From NCBI GenBank assembly GCA_944323135.1, contig CALURI010000003.1, positions 62,001 through 126,000 on the forward strand: DNA of 64,000 bases, read 5' to 3'. Numbering within the stretch: position 1 is the stretch's first letter; every line of letters begins with the position of its first letter. The stretch is from Candidatus Gastranaerophilales bacterium. GTDB lineage: Bacteria; Cyanobacteriota; Vampirovibrionia; Gastranaerophilales; Gastranaerophilaceae. A model generated the notes under the pieces. It ran no database searches, was not told where the DNA came from, and saw only the letters and a list, made by a program, of their open reading frames with translations. The position numbers and the translations under genes were made by a program. Positions 53,275 to 61,246 of this stretch are shown here, piece after piece.

Positions 53275-54452
53275 TTTTTAGCTGTTTTCGTTGTTGATTT
53301 TTTTGTATTTATCGGAATTGTAAACCAAAATGTACTTCCTTGGTGTAGTTTTGATTTTACATAAATTTCACCGCCATGAGCTTGAAGTATTTTTCGGCAT
53401 AGAGCAAGACCTACACCTGAACCTTGTTGGCGTTTAAGTTCACTGCGATTTACCTGTGTAAAAAAGTTGAAAATTTTTGTGATATCTTTTTTGCTTATTC
53501 CGTCGCCTTTATCTCTAATCTCAAAAACGAATTCTTTTTTTCTGTTTACATAAGTTACAATTGCGATGGAACTGTTTTCCTTGCTGAATTTTAAAGCATT
53601 AGATACCAAATTATAAATTAATTGTTTAAACCTTATCAAATCAACATTAATAATAATATCTGAAAGAGTGTAATTAAATGTAATCTTTTTTTCTTTACGC
53701 ATTTCATCAAAATTTTGAAGAATCTCTGTAATCAGTTGTTTTGTCCTTATTCGTTCACGTTTTATAGTTAACGGCTGAGAATCGCTTCGTGCATATTCTA
53801 AAATATTTTTTATCAGACTCATTAAGTAAACGGAATTATTTGAAATATTATTTAAGTATTTAATATTTTCATCATCATTAATTTTTTCTGATAATAAATC
53901 ACAAAATCCTATAATGGCATTAAGAGGGGTCTTAAATTCGTGAGATACGCTTGCAAGAAATTCAGTTCTTTCTCTTGCGGTTCTTCTTTTTTCATCGTAA
54001 AGGGTTATGATTTCAAGCCTTGCACTAATATATTCTGTTAAAATTTCAACAGCATTAATGTTATTTTTATTAAAATTCTTGTCTGCAGAAATTAGTCCGA
54101 TGTAGCCTAAAATATTGTTTCTGTAAATAATTGGTTTTAGAATTCTATTGGTATTTGACATATATGAAAGATGTTCATAAATTTCTTCGAGCCCAAAATT
54201 ATTATAAAAATCAGTTATTGTTTGTCTTATATTTTTTACTTCTTTTTCTAATGATTTATCTTGTTTAAAACGTTCAGTGGTTGTAAGTTTTTTCACTTCT
54301 ACCTGATTATTATTCCAATTTATAAGGCTTACCCAGCTTGCATAAGCACCTGTAAGCTGTATAAATTCTGTATTTATTATATCTGCCATGTCTTTTAAAG
54401 TTTTTGCAGTATTAATTTTTTTTGTAAAATTATAAATTGCTTTCTTGTTCAT
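53271..54452 (-). CDS. Soluble sensor histidine kinase (GAF-HisKA-HATPase)
   Basis: A 393-residue kinase without transmembrane helices. The N-terminal 150 residues look like a GAF domain (EFIQLTGAYASWVSLINW...). HisKA has the phospho-acceptor His in VSHEFKTPLNAIIGF (about residue 172), and the ATPase has the N box LVSNALKFS, the G1 box RDKGDGISKKD and G2 box GSGVGLALCRKIL. No response regulator lies nearby, so it is an orphan in this window. It is divergent from gmk with only 14 nt between the start codons. Confidence 0.92.
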   Translation of the reverse strand: MNKKAIYNFTKKINTAKTLKDMADIINTEFIQLTGAYASWVSLINWNNNQVEVKKLTTTERFKQDKSLEKEVKNIRQTITDFYNNFGLEEIYEHLSYMSNTNRILKPIIYRNNILGYIGLISADKNFNKNNINAVEILTEYISARLEIITLYDEKRRTARERTEFLASVSHEFKTPLNAIIGFCDLLSEKINDDENIKYLNNISNNSVYLMSLIKNILEYARSDSQPLTIKRERIRTKQLITEILQNFDEMRKEKKITFNYTLSDIIINVDLIRFKQLIYNLVSNALKFSKENSSIAIVTYVNRKKEFVFEIRDKGDGISKKDITKIFNFFTQVNRSELKRQQGSGVGLALCRKILQAHGGEIYVKSKLHQGSTFWFTIPINTKKSTTKTAKN

Positions 54453-54454
54453 TG

Positions 54455-54464
54455 TATAATTATA
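54455..54464. promoter_or_regulatory. Palindromic double -10 box between gmk and the kinase gene
   Basis: TATAATTATA reads as TATAAT on each strand (54455-54460 for gmk, 54464-54459 for the kinase), the two boxes sharing 2 bp. Each box ends exactly 6 nt before its ATG. On the kinase side a TTACAT lies 18 nt upstream, inside gmk. Both transcripts would be leaderless, and both promoters cannot be occupied at once. Confidence 0.7.
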
Positions 54465-54466
54465 CT

Positions 54467-55030
54467 ATGAATAAAAAATTATATGTAATATCAGGTTCAT
54501 CAGGTGTCGGTAAAGGTACTGTTTTAAAAGGTTTTTTATCAAGAAATCCTGAGTTTATGCTTTCTATATCCTGTACAACAAGAAAGCCCAGAGAAGGTGA
54601 AATTGACGGTGTTAATTATTTCTTTTTGACAAAAGAAGATTTTAAAAACTGCATTGATAATAATAAATTTCTTGAATGGGCTGAATTTGCCGGTAATTTT
54701 TACGGAACAAAGAAAAAATTTATTAATCAATGTTTGGAAGAAGGCAAAGATATTATTTTAGAGATTGATACGCAAGGGGCGTTACAGGTAAAAAAACAGA
54801 TGCCAGAAGCTGTTTTGATTTTTATATGCCCGCCGTCTTTTGAAACTTTGGAAAATCGTTTGCGCGGACGTCACACTGAAGATGAAGCGACTATACAAAA
54901 AAGGCTTCATGCAGTGAAAGAGGAACTTGCCCGTGCTGAAAAATTTGATTATAAAGTCGTTAATGATGATTTAGATAGGGCAATTTCGGAAATTGAAAGA
55001 ATTATTGCCGGAGAACGTAAGAAATGTTAA
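54467..55030 (+). CDS. gmk: Guanylate kinase
   Basis: It converts GMP to GDP. The P-loop is SGSSGVGKGT (about residues 9-18), followed by the GMP-binding CTTRKPREGEIDGVNYFF and EWAEFAGNFYGT, with the lid RGRHTEDEATIQKRL. The length of 187 aa is normal. The ATG at 54467 is used; an in-frame TTG at 54437 lies inside the divergent kinase gene. It leads the operon gmk-coaBC-NIF3. As in other bacteria, an rpoZ gene might have been expected between gmk and coaBC, but they overlap by 7 nt. Confidence 0.96.
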   Translation: MNKKLYVISGSSGVGKGTVLKGFLSRNPEFMLSISCTTRKPREGEIDGVNYFFLTKEDFKNCIDNNKFLEWAEFAGNFYGTKKKFINQCLEEGKDIILEIDTQGALQVKKQMPEAVLIFICPPSFETLENRLRGRHTEDEATIQKRLHAVKEELARAEKFDYKVVNDDLDRAISEIERIIAGERKKC

Positions 55031-56217
55031 GCGGGAAAACAGTACTTATAGGAATAACAGGCGGAATTGCGGCTTACAAGATTTGTGAGCTCATCAGAAT
55101 GTATAAAAGAGCTAATGCAAATGTTCTTGTTATATGTACGCCTAATGCTTTAAATTTTGTAACTAAACTTACGCTGCAAAATTTGAGCGGGAATGAAGTT
55201 GCTGTTGAAGAATTTGATGTGAGAGATTATAAACCCGAGCATATTTCTTATGCGGATAGTGCTGATATTATGGTAATTGCACCTGCAACTGTCAATACTA
55301 TTTCAAAAATAGCGCAAGGGATTTGTGATAATCTTTTAACATCTGTTGCTTGTGCTTTTACAAAGCCTGTTATTATTGCACCTGCGATGAATTGTAATAT
55401 GTGGGAAAATCCGATATTTCAAGAAAATTTGAAAAAACTTCATTACGAAATTTTAGAACCTGACAGCGGTTATCTTGCTTGCGGTTATGATGGTAAGGGC
55501 AGACTTTGTTCGCTTGAAAAAATATTTGATAAAACAGTTGAGCTTTTAACATATAAACCTTTAGCAGGTAAAAAAATTGTTATAACTTCCGGCGGAACAA
55601 TAGAAGATATTGATCCTGTAAGATATATTTCAAATTATTCATCAGGGAAAATGGGACTTGCACTTGCTGATAGTGCCAAAAATTTGGGCGCAGATGTAAC
55701 TTTGATTACAACAAAAGATGTATCAAGAAAATATAATGTGATAAAAGTTAAATCAGCTTTAGATATGAAAGAGGGTGTTGAAAAGGAATTTGAAAATTCT
55801 GATTGTATTATAATGGCTGCGGCTGTTGCGGATTATAGAGTTAAAGAAGTTGCTTCTCGGAAAATGAAAAAAACTGATGCTGATGAAATTACCTTAACTC
55901 TTGTAAAAAATCCTGATATTTTAAAAGAGTTGTGTGAGAAAAAATTAAAATTAAATGCTTCTGATAATAAAGCTGCAATTCCTTTGTTAGTCGGTTTTTG
56001 CGCTGAAAGTGAAAATTTACTTAATAATGCAAAAGAAAAAATTGAGAAAAAAGGTTGTGATTTCTTAATTGCAAATGATATTTCAAGAAAAGATATTGGT
56101 TTTTCAAGTGATTATAACGAAGTTACAATTTTGGATAAAAAAGGTAACATGCAAAAACTTGAAAAAGCAGATAAAATGACAATTGCAAGACAAATTTTTA
56201 AGGTTATTTATGGATAA
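55024..56217 (+). CDS. coaBC: Bifunctional phosphopantothenoylcysteine decarboxylase/synthetase
   Basis: A two-domain enzyme of coenzyme A synthesis. The N-terminal CoaC half (about residues 1-180) is a flavoprotein with GITGGIAAYK, PATVNTISKIAQGICDNL, PAMNCNMWENP and the catalytic Cys in ACGYDGKGRL. The C-terminal CoaB half (about residues 185-397) begins ITSGGTIEDIDPVRYISN and has MAAAVADYR and KNPDIL. The length of 397 aa is normal. It overlaps gmk by 7 nt and the NIF3 gene by 8 nt. Confidence 0.96.
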   Translation: MLSGKTVLIGITGGIAAYKICELIRMYKRANANVLVICTPNALNFVTKLTLQNLSGNEVAVEEFDVRDYKPEHISYADSADIMVIAPATVNTISKIAQGICDNLLTSVACAFTKPVIIAPAMNCNMWENPIFQENLKKLHYEILEPDSGYLACGYDGKGRLCSLEKIFDKTVELLTYKPLAGKKIVITSGGTIEDIDPVRYISNYSSGKMGLALADSAKNLGADVTLITTKDVSRKYNVIKVKSALDMKEGVEKEFENSDCIIMAAAVADYRVKEVASRKMKKTDADEITLTLVKNPDILKELCEKKLKLNASDNKAAIPLLVGFCAESENLLNNAKEKIEKKGCDFLIANDISRKDIGFSSDYNEVTILDKKGNMQKLEKADKMTIARQIFKVIYG

Positions 56218-56908
56218 ATATGAGATTGTCAAAAGGATAGAAAATTATGCACCGCCAGAACTTGCAGAAAATTGGGATTGTTCAGGCTGGGTTGTTGAAA
56301 CAGGTAAAAAAGATATTCAAAAAATTATGCTTGCTTTAACTGTTACTGATGATGTTGTCAGACAGGCTGACAAAAATAATTGTGATATGATAATTTCTCA
56401 TCATCCTTTATTTTTTGTTCCATTAAAATATAAAAATGCGGATATTTATTGTGCACATACAAACATGGACGGAACTGAAGGCGGTACTACGGATAGATTG
56501 ATAGATATTTTGGGTTTTAAGAAATCGGTTAATATCGGCAATTTTACAAGGCTTGTAAGCTTGAAAGAAGCTATTTCTGTAAAAGATTTTGCTGAAATTT
56601 TAAGGGGAATTTCTCCGCATCTTAGATATGTGAATAATTCAGGTGTAAATGAGATAAAAAATATAGCGTTTTGTGCAGGCAGCGGTTCTGAATTTATTCA
56701 GGAAGCTTTTGAAAACGGAGCAGATGCTTTTGTTACTGGAGATTTAAAATTTCATACCGCGCTTGATTCTCCGATTGTAATTTTTGATATCGGACATTTT
56801 GAAAGTGAAATAATGATTTTAGATGTATTTGAAAATTTGTTGTCTGATATTAAAGTATTAAGAGCACAGGAAAAATCTCCTTTTATTTATGTGAATAATT
56901 TTTCATAA
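56210..56908 (+). CDS. NIF3-like dinuclear metal protein
   Basis: A 232-residue protein of the NIF3/DUF34 family (sometimes annotated GTP cyclohydrolase I type 2). It has ENWDCSGW near the start, the metal ligands in ISHHPLFF and AHTNMD (about residues 56-84), and DIGHFESE near the C-terminus (usual family pattern GHxxSE). The role is uncertain across the family. The ATG at 56210 overlaps the coaBC stop by 8 nt; a start at 56183 would lie deeper in coaBC and is less likely. Confidence 0.9.
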   Translation: MDKYEIVKRIENYAPPELAENWDCSGWVVETGKKDIQKIMLALTVTDDVVRQADKNNCDMIISHHPLFFVPLKYKNADIYCAHTNMDGTEGGTTDRLIDILGFKKSVNIGNFTRLVSLKEAISVKDFAEILRGISPHLRYVNNSGVNEIKNIAFCAGSGSEFIQEAFENGADAFVTGDLKFHTALDSPIVIFDIGHFESEIMILDVFENLLSDIKVLRAQEKSPFIYVNNFS

Positions 56909-56936
56909 TAAAATAATATTTCTCAAAACATAAATC

Positions 56937-56964
56937 TTGACATTCAACTTTGAGCGGTTAGAAT
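56937..56964 (+). promoter_or_regulatory. tRNA-Gln promoter
   Basis: A consensus TTGACA (56937-56942), a 16-nt spacer and TAGAAT (56959-56964), 20 nt before the mature tRNA end. This is the strongest -35 match in the window. Confidence 0.8.
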
Positions 56965-56984
56965 AATAAACGTAGCCCATATAT

Positions 56985-57056
56985 TGGGGCGTCGCCAAGT
57001 GGTAAGGCACCTGGTTTTGGTCCAGGCATTCGGAGGTTCGAATCCTTCCGCCCCAG
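56985..57056 (+). tRNA. tRNA-Gln (anticodon TTG)
   Basis: The 72-nt gene has the acceptor stem TGGGGCG/CGCCCCA, anticodon stem CCTGG/CCAGG around TTTTGGT (anticodon TTG, reading CAA/CAG) and T arm GGAGGTTCGAATCCTTCC. The discriminator is G and CCA is not encoded. It has its own promoter and terminator. Confidence 0.96.
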
Positions 57057-57062
57057 ATGTTT

Positions 57063-57093
57063 AAAAAGATCGAAAAATTTTTCGGTCTTTTTT
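57063..57093 (+). terminator. Intrinsic terminator after tRNA-Gln
   Basis: The stem GATCGAAA/TTTCGGTC (one G-T pair) is followed by a T run, starting 7 nt after the tRNA. The following 245 bp to the cupin start are very AT-rich, and I see no gene there. Confidence 0.82.
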
Positions 57094-57338
57094 ATTTTGT
57101 TGTATTTGTTAATCCGTTTTGATTTTGTTCAAGTTTTTTATTTGTATCATTGAGAAGATTTTGTAAGATGTTTATTACGCTTTCATAACTTTACATAAGA
57201 GGAATAAATAATTGTAATTTATTATGCTTTTTAGGTATATTGTCTGATGCAATATAAGTATTTGCTATTTTAAAAAAATAGTAAATAATAAAAATATAGT
57301 CAATTTGACAATTTGTCAGAGTAAATTTAAAAAAAGTA

Positions 57339-57800
57339 ATGATGGAAAAAATAAAAAGAGTTTTATTAATTTTGATGATACTAGCGGGAGGTAATCTGGT
57401 TATGGCAGAAGAATTAAAACAGCCGTTTGCAATAGGTGAAATCAATCCGTACAATAAATATTTTACAGGTACTACACATTTGAATATGTTAGTAACCAGG
57501 GATGAAATTTTTAATTCATCTATCGGTAATGTGACATTTGACGCAGGGGCAAGAACTAATTGGCATAAACATTAAGGCGGTCAAATTCTTCTTGTAACGG
57601 CAGGTGAAGGCAGATATCAAGAAAAAGGTAAGGAAATTCAAATATTAAAAAAGGGTGATGTAGTAAAAATTCCGCCAAACGCAGAACATTGGCACGGAGC
57701 AGCTCCGGATTGCAATTTTGCACATATATCAATAGAACCTAATATCCCGAATAATGAAACTGTGTGGCTTGAACCTGTTACTGATAAAGAATATAAATAA
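57339..57800 (+). pseudogene. Exported cupin gene interrupted by one TAA
   Basis: From the ATG at 57339 there is a signal peptide (MEKIKRVLLILMILAGGNLVMA), then a small cupin. The frame stops at TAA 57573-57575, directly after ARTNWHKH, and continues intact after it as GGQILLVTAGEGRYQEKGKE, GDVVKIPPNAEHWHGAA and on to the TAA at 57798. Homologues read HxHxGGQ without a break, so one codon in the first metal-binding cupin motif is replaced by a stop. The 153-codon remainder shows no other damage. No good ribosome site precedes the second half. It leads a cluster of exported or cytosolic redox proteins. Confidence 0.85.
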
Positions 57801-57813
57801 GGTAAAATTTTTT

Positions 57814-58656
57814 ATGTTAAAGAAATTATTGGTATTATTTTTTACTATGCTCGTATCGCAAAATTTTATTATAGCGGCATCAATACAGGATGAGAATATG
57901 AATATGACAAGAACTGATATTTGTAAAAAAAATTATAAAGTACTTTTTCAGGGAGAAGCTCTTTTGCCAAACGGCGATGACCCTGAAATGATGGCAATTT
58001 TACAAAAATATATTTTTGGTGAAGTATTTACTGTTGGGAATTTAGATATCAAAACAAGGGAAATGATTACAGTAACCTCTCTTGCGGCTCAGCAGACTTT
58101 ACCTCAATTAAAAGCTCATATAAACGGTGCCTTGAATGCGGGAGTTACTCCTATTGAATTGAGAGAAGCTATTTATCAATGTGCCCCTTTTATAGGTTTT
58201 CCAAAAACATTAAATGCTCTTGGAGTTTTGAATGAAGTATTTAAAGAAAGAGGTATTCAAACACCTTTAAAATCTACAGCAACAACTGATGAAAATAACC
58301 GTTATGAAAAAGGCTTGGCAATACAAGAACCTTTGTACGGAGATGAAATTAAAAAAGCTATGTCAAATCTTCCTGACAATATGGGTGAAGATGTTGCAAA
58401 ATTTTTAACAGGGGTATGCTTTGGAGATTTTTATACAAGAGAAGGTCTTGATGTAAAAACAAGAGAACTTCTTGTAATTAGTATATTAGTTACAACAGGT
58501 AACACTGAAACTTTAAAAAGTCATATAAAAGGGAATTTAAAAGCAGGAAATTCTAAAGAAACCATTACGGCAGCAATAATCCAATGTTTGCCTTATGTTG
58601 GTTTCCCTAATACTTTGGCAGCTTTAAAAATGTTAAAAGATGTGTTAGCATATTAG
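57814..58656 (+). CDS. Exported carboxymuconolactone decarboxylase-family protein
   Basis: A 280-residue protein with a signal peptide (MLKKLLVLFFTMLVSQNFIIAA) and two CMD domains (about residues 65-150 and 195-275). Each has TREM/TREL, then LKxHIxGxLxAG and QCxPxxGFPxTLxAL. The AhpD-type CxxC pair is absent, so peroxidase-reductant activity as in AhpD is unlikely. The family often sits with cupin and flavodoxin genes, as here, but its reaction is unknown. The ATG at 57814 is chosen because an upstream in-frame ATG at 57754 lies inside the cupin gene and would remove the signal peptide from the N-terminus. Confidence 0.87.
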   Translation: MLKKLLVLFFTMLVSQNFIIAASIQDENMNMTRTDICKKNYKVLFQGEALLPNGDDPEMMAILQKYIFGEVFTVGNLDIKTREMITVTSLAAQQTLPQLKAHINGALNAGVTPIELREAIYQCAPFIGFPKTLNALGVLNEVFKERGIQTPLKSTATTDENNRYEKGLAIQEPLYGDEIKKAMSNLPDNMGEDVAKFLTGVCFGDFYTREGLDVKTRELLVISILVTTGNTETLKSHIKGNLKAGNSKETITAAIIQCLPYVGFPNTLAALKMLKDVLAY

Positions 58657-58670
58657 AAAGGGAAATCTGT

Positions 58671-59213
58671 ATGTCTAAAAATGTATTAATTATATCTACA
58701 AGTTTAAGGAATTCAAGCAGTTCTGAAATCCTTGCAAAAGAAGTTGAAAAAGGTGCAAAAGATGCAGGACATAATGTTGAATTTGTAACTTTGAAGGATA
58801 AGAAAATAAGTTTTTGCAAAGGATGTTTGGCTTGTCAGAGATTAAAACATTGTGTTATTGATGATGATGCAAATTTGATTTCCGACAAAATAAAAATCTC
58901 AGATGTAATCGTTTGGGCAACCCCTGTTTATTATTACGAAATGAGCGGTCAAATGAAAACTGTTATTGATAGAGCTAATCCTTTATTTGTTTCTGATTAT
59001 AAGTTTAAAGAAGTTTATTTAATAACAACTTCTGCAGATTCAGATACGGGTGTAGGACAGGCTGTTGTAAATGGAATAAATGGTTGGATTGCTTGCTTTG
59101 ATGGGGTAAAATTCTGCGGATATCTTAGCGGTGGGGGTATTACAAGTCCTTCTGATCTTGAAGCAAATCCTGATTTGTTAAAGAAAGCTTATGTTTTAGG
59201 TAAAAATATATAA
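58671..59213 (+). CDS. NADPH-dependent FMN reductase/flavodoxin-fold protein
   Basis: A 180-residue flavodoxin-like protein. STSLRNSSSSEIL (residues 9-21) is the FMN phosphate loop, CKGCLAC (about residues 47-53) is a cysteine motif seen in iron-sulfur flavoproteins and related reductases, and WATPVYYYEMSGQMK is the FMN-contacting segment. It lies 14 nt after the CMD gene in the same direction. The electron acceptor is unknown. Confidence 0.88.
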   Translation: MSKNVLIISTSLRNSSSSEILAKEVEKGAKDAGHNVEFVTLKDKKISFCKGCLACQRLKHCVIDDDANLISDKIKISDVIVWATPVYYYEMSGQMKTVIDRANPLFVSDYKFKEVYLITTSADSDTGVGQAVVNGINGWIACFDGVKFCGYLSGGGITSPSDLEANPDLLKKAYVLGKNI

Positions 59214-59226
59214 AATTTTTATGCAT

Positions 59227-59269
59227 AAGAAGCGGGAAGTATTGATTATACAATGCTTCTCGCTTCTTT
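59227..59269. terminator. Intrinsic terminator between converging flavoprotein genes
   Basis: A 16-bp stem starting GAAGCGGGAAG (two G-T pairs) with a 6-nt loop and a short T run, between the FMN reductase (+) and flavodoxin (-) genes. Confidence 0.82.
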
Positions 59270-59281
59270 ATATTTAATCTG

Positions 59282-59755
59282 TTATAACTTTAATTTATTT
59301 ATCCAGTCTGCAATTTCTGTATCTTTTGCTGAATTTTCATAAGATGTATATCCTTCTGTTATTTCAGCACCTTTGGCTAGGTTTTGCATATCTGCATAAG
59401 TTGAAGATGCTCCGCCTCCTCCGTGTGTACAGAATGGTATTATTGTTTTACCTGTAAAATCATTTTTACTTAAAAATGTTTTTACAGGTCCTGCCATAGT
59501 GTACCACCAAACAGGAGTGCCTATAAATATTATGTCATAATCTTTTATATTTCCGTTATCTATAAGTTCCGGTTTTATATCTTTTTGTTTTTCTTCTTGA
59601 GCAACATTTACAGCTTCATTATAATTTCTCGGGTATTCTTTTTTAGGTATAATTTCAAATATATCACCGTTTGTTATATTTTGAATTTTAGCGGCAACTC
59701 TTTTCGTGTTTCCGGAATAGGAATAGTAAGCTATTAAGATTTTTTTATTATTCAT
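59282..59755 (-). CDS. Flavodoxin
   Basis: A 157-residue flavodoxin. The FMN phosphate loop is YYSYSGNTKRVA (about residues 10-21), followed by GTPVWWYTMAGPVKTFL (the isoalloxazine-binding region, about residues 75-91) and FCTHGGGGASST. It is closer to the flavodoxin_4-type proteins found beside cupin/CMD genes than to electron-transfer FldA. It has a strong AAGGAGAG site. Confidence 0.9.
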   Translation of the reverse strand: MNNKKILIAYYSYSGNTKRVAAKIQNITNGDIFEIIPKKEYPRNYNEAVNVAQEEKQKDIKPELIDNGNIKDYDIIFIGTPVWWYTMAGPVKTFLSKNDFTGKTIIPFCTHGGGGASSTYADMQNLAKGAEITEGYTSYENSAKDTEIADWINKLKL

Positions 59756-59843
59756 ATAACTCTCCTTTTTTTGATGCTAAATATATTTTTATATTATATA
59801 TGTTGATAGTTGCTATCAGTCAAGAGGTAAGAATTGTTTTTTA

Positions 59844-59852
59844 TGTTATATT
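59844..59852 (+). promoter_or_regulatory. Extended -10 promoter of the SGNH gene (leaderless)
   Basis: TGTTATATT is an extended -10 element that ends 6 nt before the ATG at 59859. No Shine-Dalgarno sequence is seen. Confidence 0.55.
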
Positions 59853-59858
59853 ATTTTT

Positions 59859-60479
59859 ATGAAAAAAATTTTGTGTTTTGGTGATAGCAATACTTATGGG
59901 TTTAATCCTGCGGATGGAAGCAGATTTCCTGAAAATATTCGTTGGTCCGGCAGATTAAAAAAATTTGCATCTTCTAAATATGAAATAATAGAAGCAGGAG
60001 GAAATAACCGTACAGCGTTCTGTGAAAATCCTCAAGGAAAAGAGTTTACCGGATACAAAGTAATTGAAAAATACTATCAAGAGCGTTATGATTTAATAAT
60101 TTTGGCAATAGGTATAAATGATATTCAAACATTTTATAATATATCTGTTGAAGATTTTCAGAAAGGTTTAGAAAATTTTGTAAAACTTGTTAAATCTTCT
60201 TTTCTCGATTCAAAGATTTTATTGGTTGCTCCTTCAATTTTAAAAAAAGTTATTTTGAAAAGTTGTTTCGGCACTTTATTTGATGAAAATTCGATAGAAA
60301 AATCTTTAAAACTAAGCGAAATTTATCAAAAAACTGCAAAAAAATTAGATTGTGAGTTTATGGATTTGAATAATGTTACAGAATCCTCTGATATCGATGG
60401 TTTGCATTATACAGAAGAACAGCATGAAAAAATTTCTCATGCTGTTTTTCAAAAAATTTGTAAAATAATTTGTGATTAA
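59859..60479 (+). CDS. SGNH/GDSL-family esterase
   Basis: A 206-residue hydrolase. Block I is FGDSNTYGF with the nucleophile Ser8, block II is the GGNN region, block III is AIGINDI and block V is DGLHYT with the catalytic Asp and His near residue 180. There is no signal peptide, so it is cytoplasmic. The substrate is probably an acyl or acetyl ester. It converges with the metallo-hydrolase gene with a 4-nt overlap. Confidence 0.9.
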   Translation: MKKILCFGDSNTYGFNPADGSRFPENIRWSGRLKKFASSKYEIIEAGGNNRTAFCENPQGKEFTGYKVIEKYYQERYDLIILAIGINDIQTFYNISVEDFQKGLENFVKLVKSSFLDSKILLVAPSILKKVILKSCFGTLFDENSIEKSLKLSEIYQKTAKKLDCEFMDLNNVTESSDIDGLHYTEEQHEKISHAVFQKICKIICD

Positions 60480-61246
60480 TATTTTAGTATTTCATTGTCA
60501 TCAGGAACAACAACATTATTAAGTTTTAAATTTTTTATATCATCTCTTGTGACAGTCATGTGACTTACTGTTCCCATGTGGCTTGATATGATTGTAGAAT
60601 TTTTTGCATATTCCGCTATTGTTTTTACATCATCCGTATTCATAATTAGATATTCCCCGTTTAATACTTTAGCTCCGCAAGCATTTACAACTATTATATC
60701 GGGAGAAAATTTGTCTATTGAATTTTTAACTTCTGTGCACCAGATTGTATCTCCTGCTACATAAAGAGTTTTTTCATCTTGGGCTTTGAACACAATTCCC
60801 ATTGCTTCATAAGGCATGCCAATAGATTCGCATAATGGCTTAACGATTTCTCGTTTTCCATGTTCGCATTTAGTTTTATATAAAGTTACTCCTTCAAAAT
60901 TTGTTCCGTTTCCTGAAAGAATTTTTAAATTTGAAAAACCGAATTGCTTTATAATTTTTTCATCATCTGTACTTTGGACAAAAAACGGAATATTTTTATC
61001 AAGCGCTTTAGCTGCATATTCATCCCAGTGATCAGGGTGAAAATGTGTTAAAATTACCGCATCAATATTGTTTACAATATCTTTAATTGAAACAGGTAAA
61101 TCAACTCTCGGTTGTTTAACTTCCGCATTATAAGCGCTGTCAAATCCCGGCATATATTCTTTAGGTCCTAACCAAGGGTCGATAAGGAATTTTTTGCCTT
61201 TAAAAGTGACAATAATTGTTGCATTTCTTATTTGGTGGATTTCCAT
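60476..61246 (-). CDS. MBL-fold metallohydrolase (UlaG-like)
   Basis: A 256-residue metallo-beta-lactamase-fold protein. THFHPDHWDE (about residues 71-80) gives the HxHxDH zinc motif, VAGDTIWCTE the bridging Asp, and SSHMGTVSHM late zinc ligand candidates. It resembles UlaG-type lactonases and related enzymes. The first strands (IRNATIIVTFKGKKFLIDPW) need the ATG at 61246, so it truly overlaps the upstream transporter gene by 47 nt. Confidence 0.88.
   Translation of the reverse strand: MEIHQIRNATIIVTFKGKKFLIDPWLGPKEYMPGFDSAYNAEVKQPRVDLPVSIKDIVNNIDAVILTHFHPDHWDEYAAKALDKNIPFFVQSTDDEKIIKQFGFSNLKILSGNGTNFEGVTLYKTKCEHGKREIVKPLCESIGMPYEAMGIVFKAQDEKTLYVAGDTIWCTEVKNSIDKFSPDIIVVNACGAKVLNGEYLIMNTDDVKTIAEYAKNSTIISSHMGTVSHMTVTRDDIKNLKLNNVVVPDDNEILKY

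Noticed and set aside
57191-57454. Minus-strand frame of 87 codons before the cupin gene
   Set aside because: It overlaps the cupin start, lacks a ribosome site and has no recognisable pattern. The gap after tRNA-Gln is treated as non-coding.
24443-57575. Genetic code change with TAA read as an amino acid
   Set aside because: TAA ends nearly all of the intact genes at the expected family length (rfb genes, proA, gmk, ftsY and others), so only local readthrough or mutation can explain the two interrupted genes.
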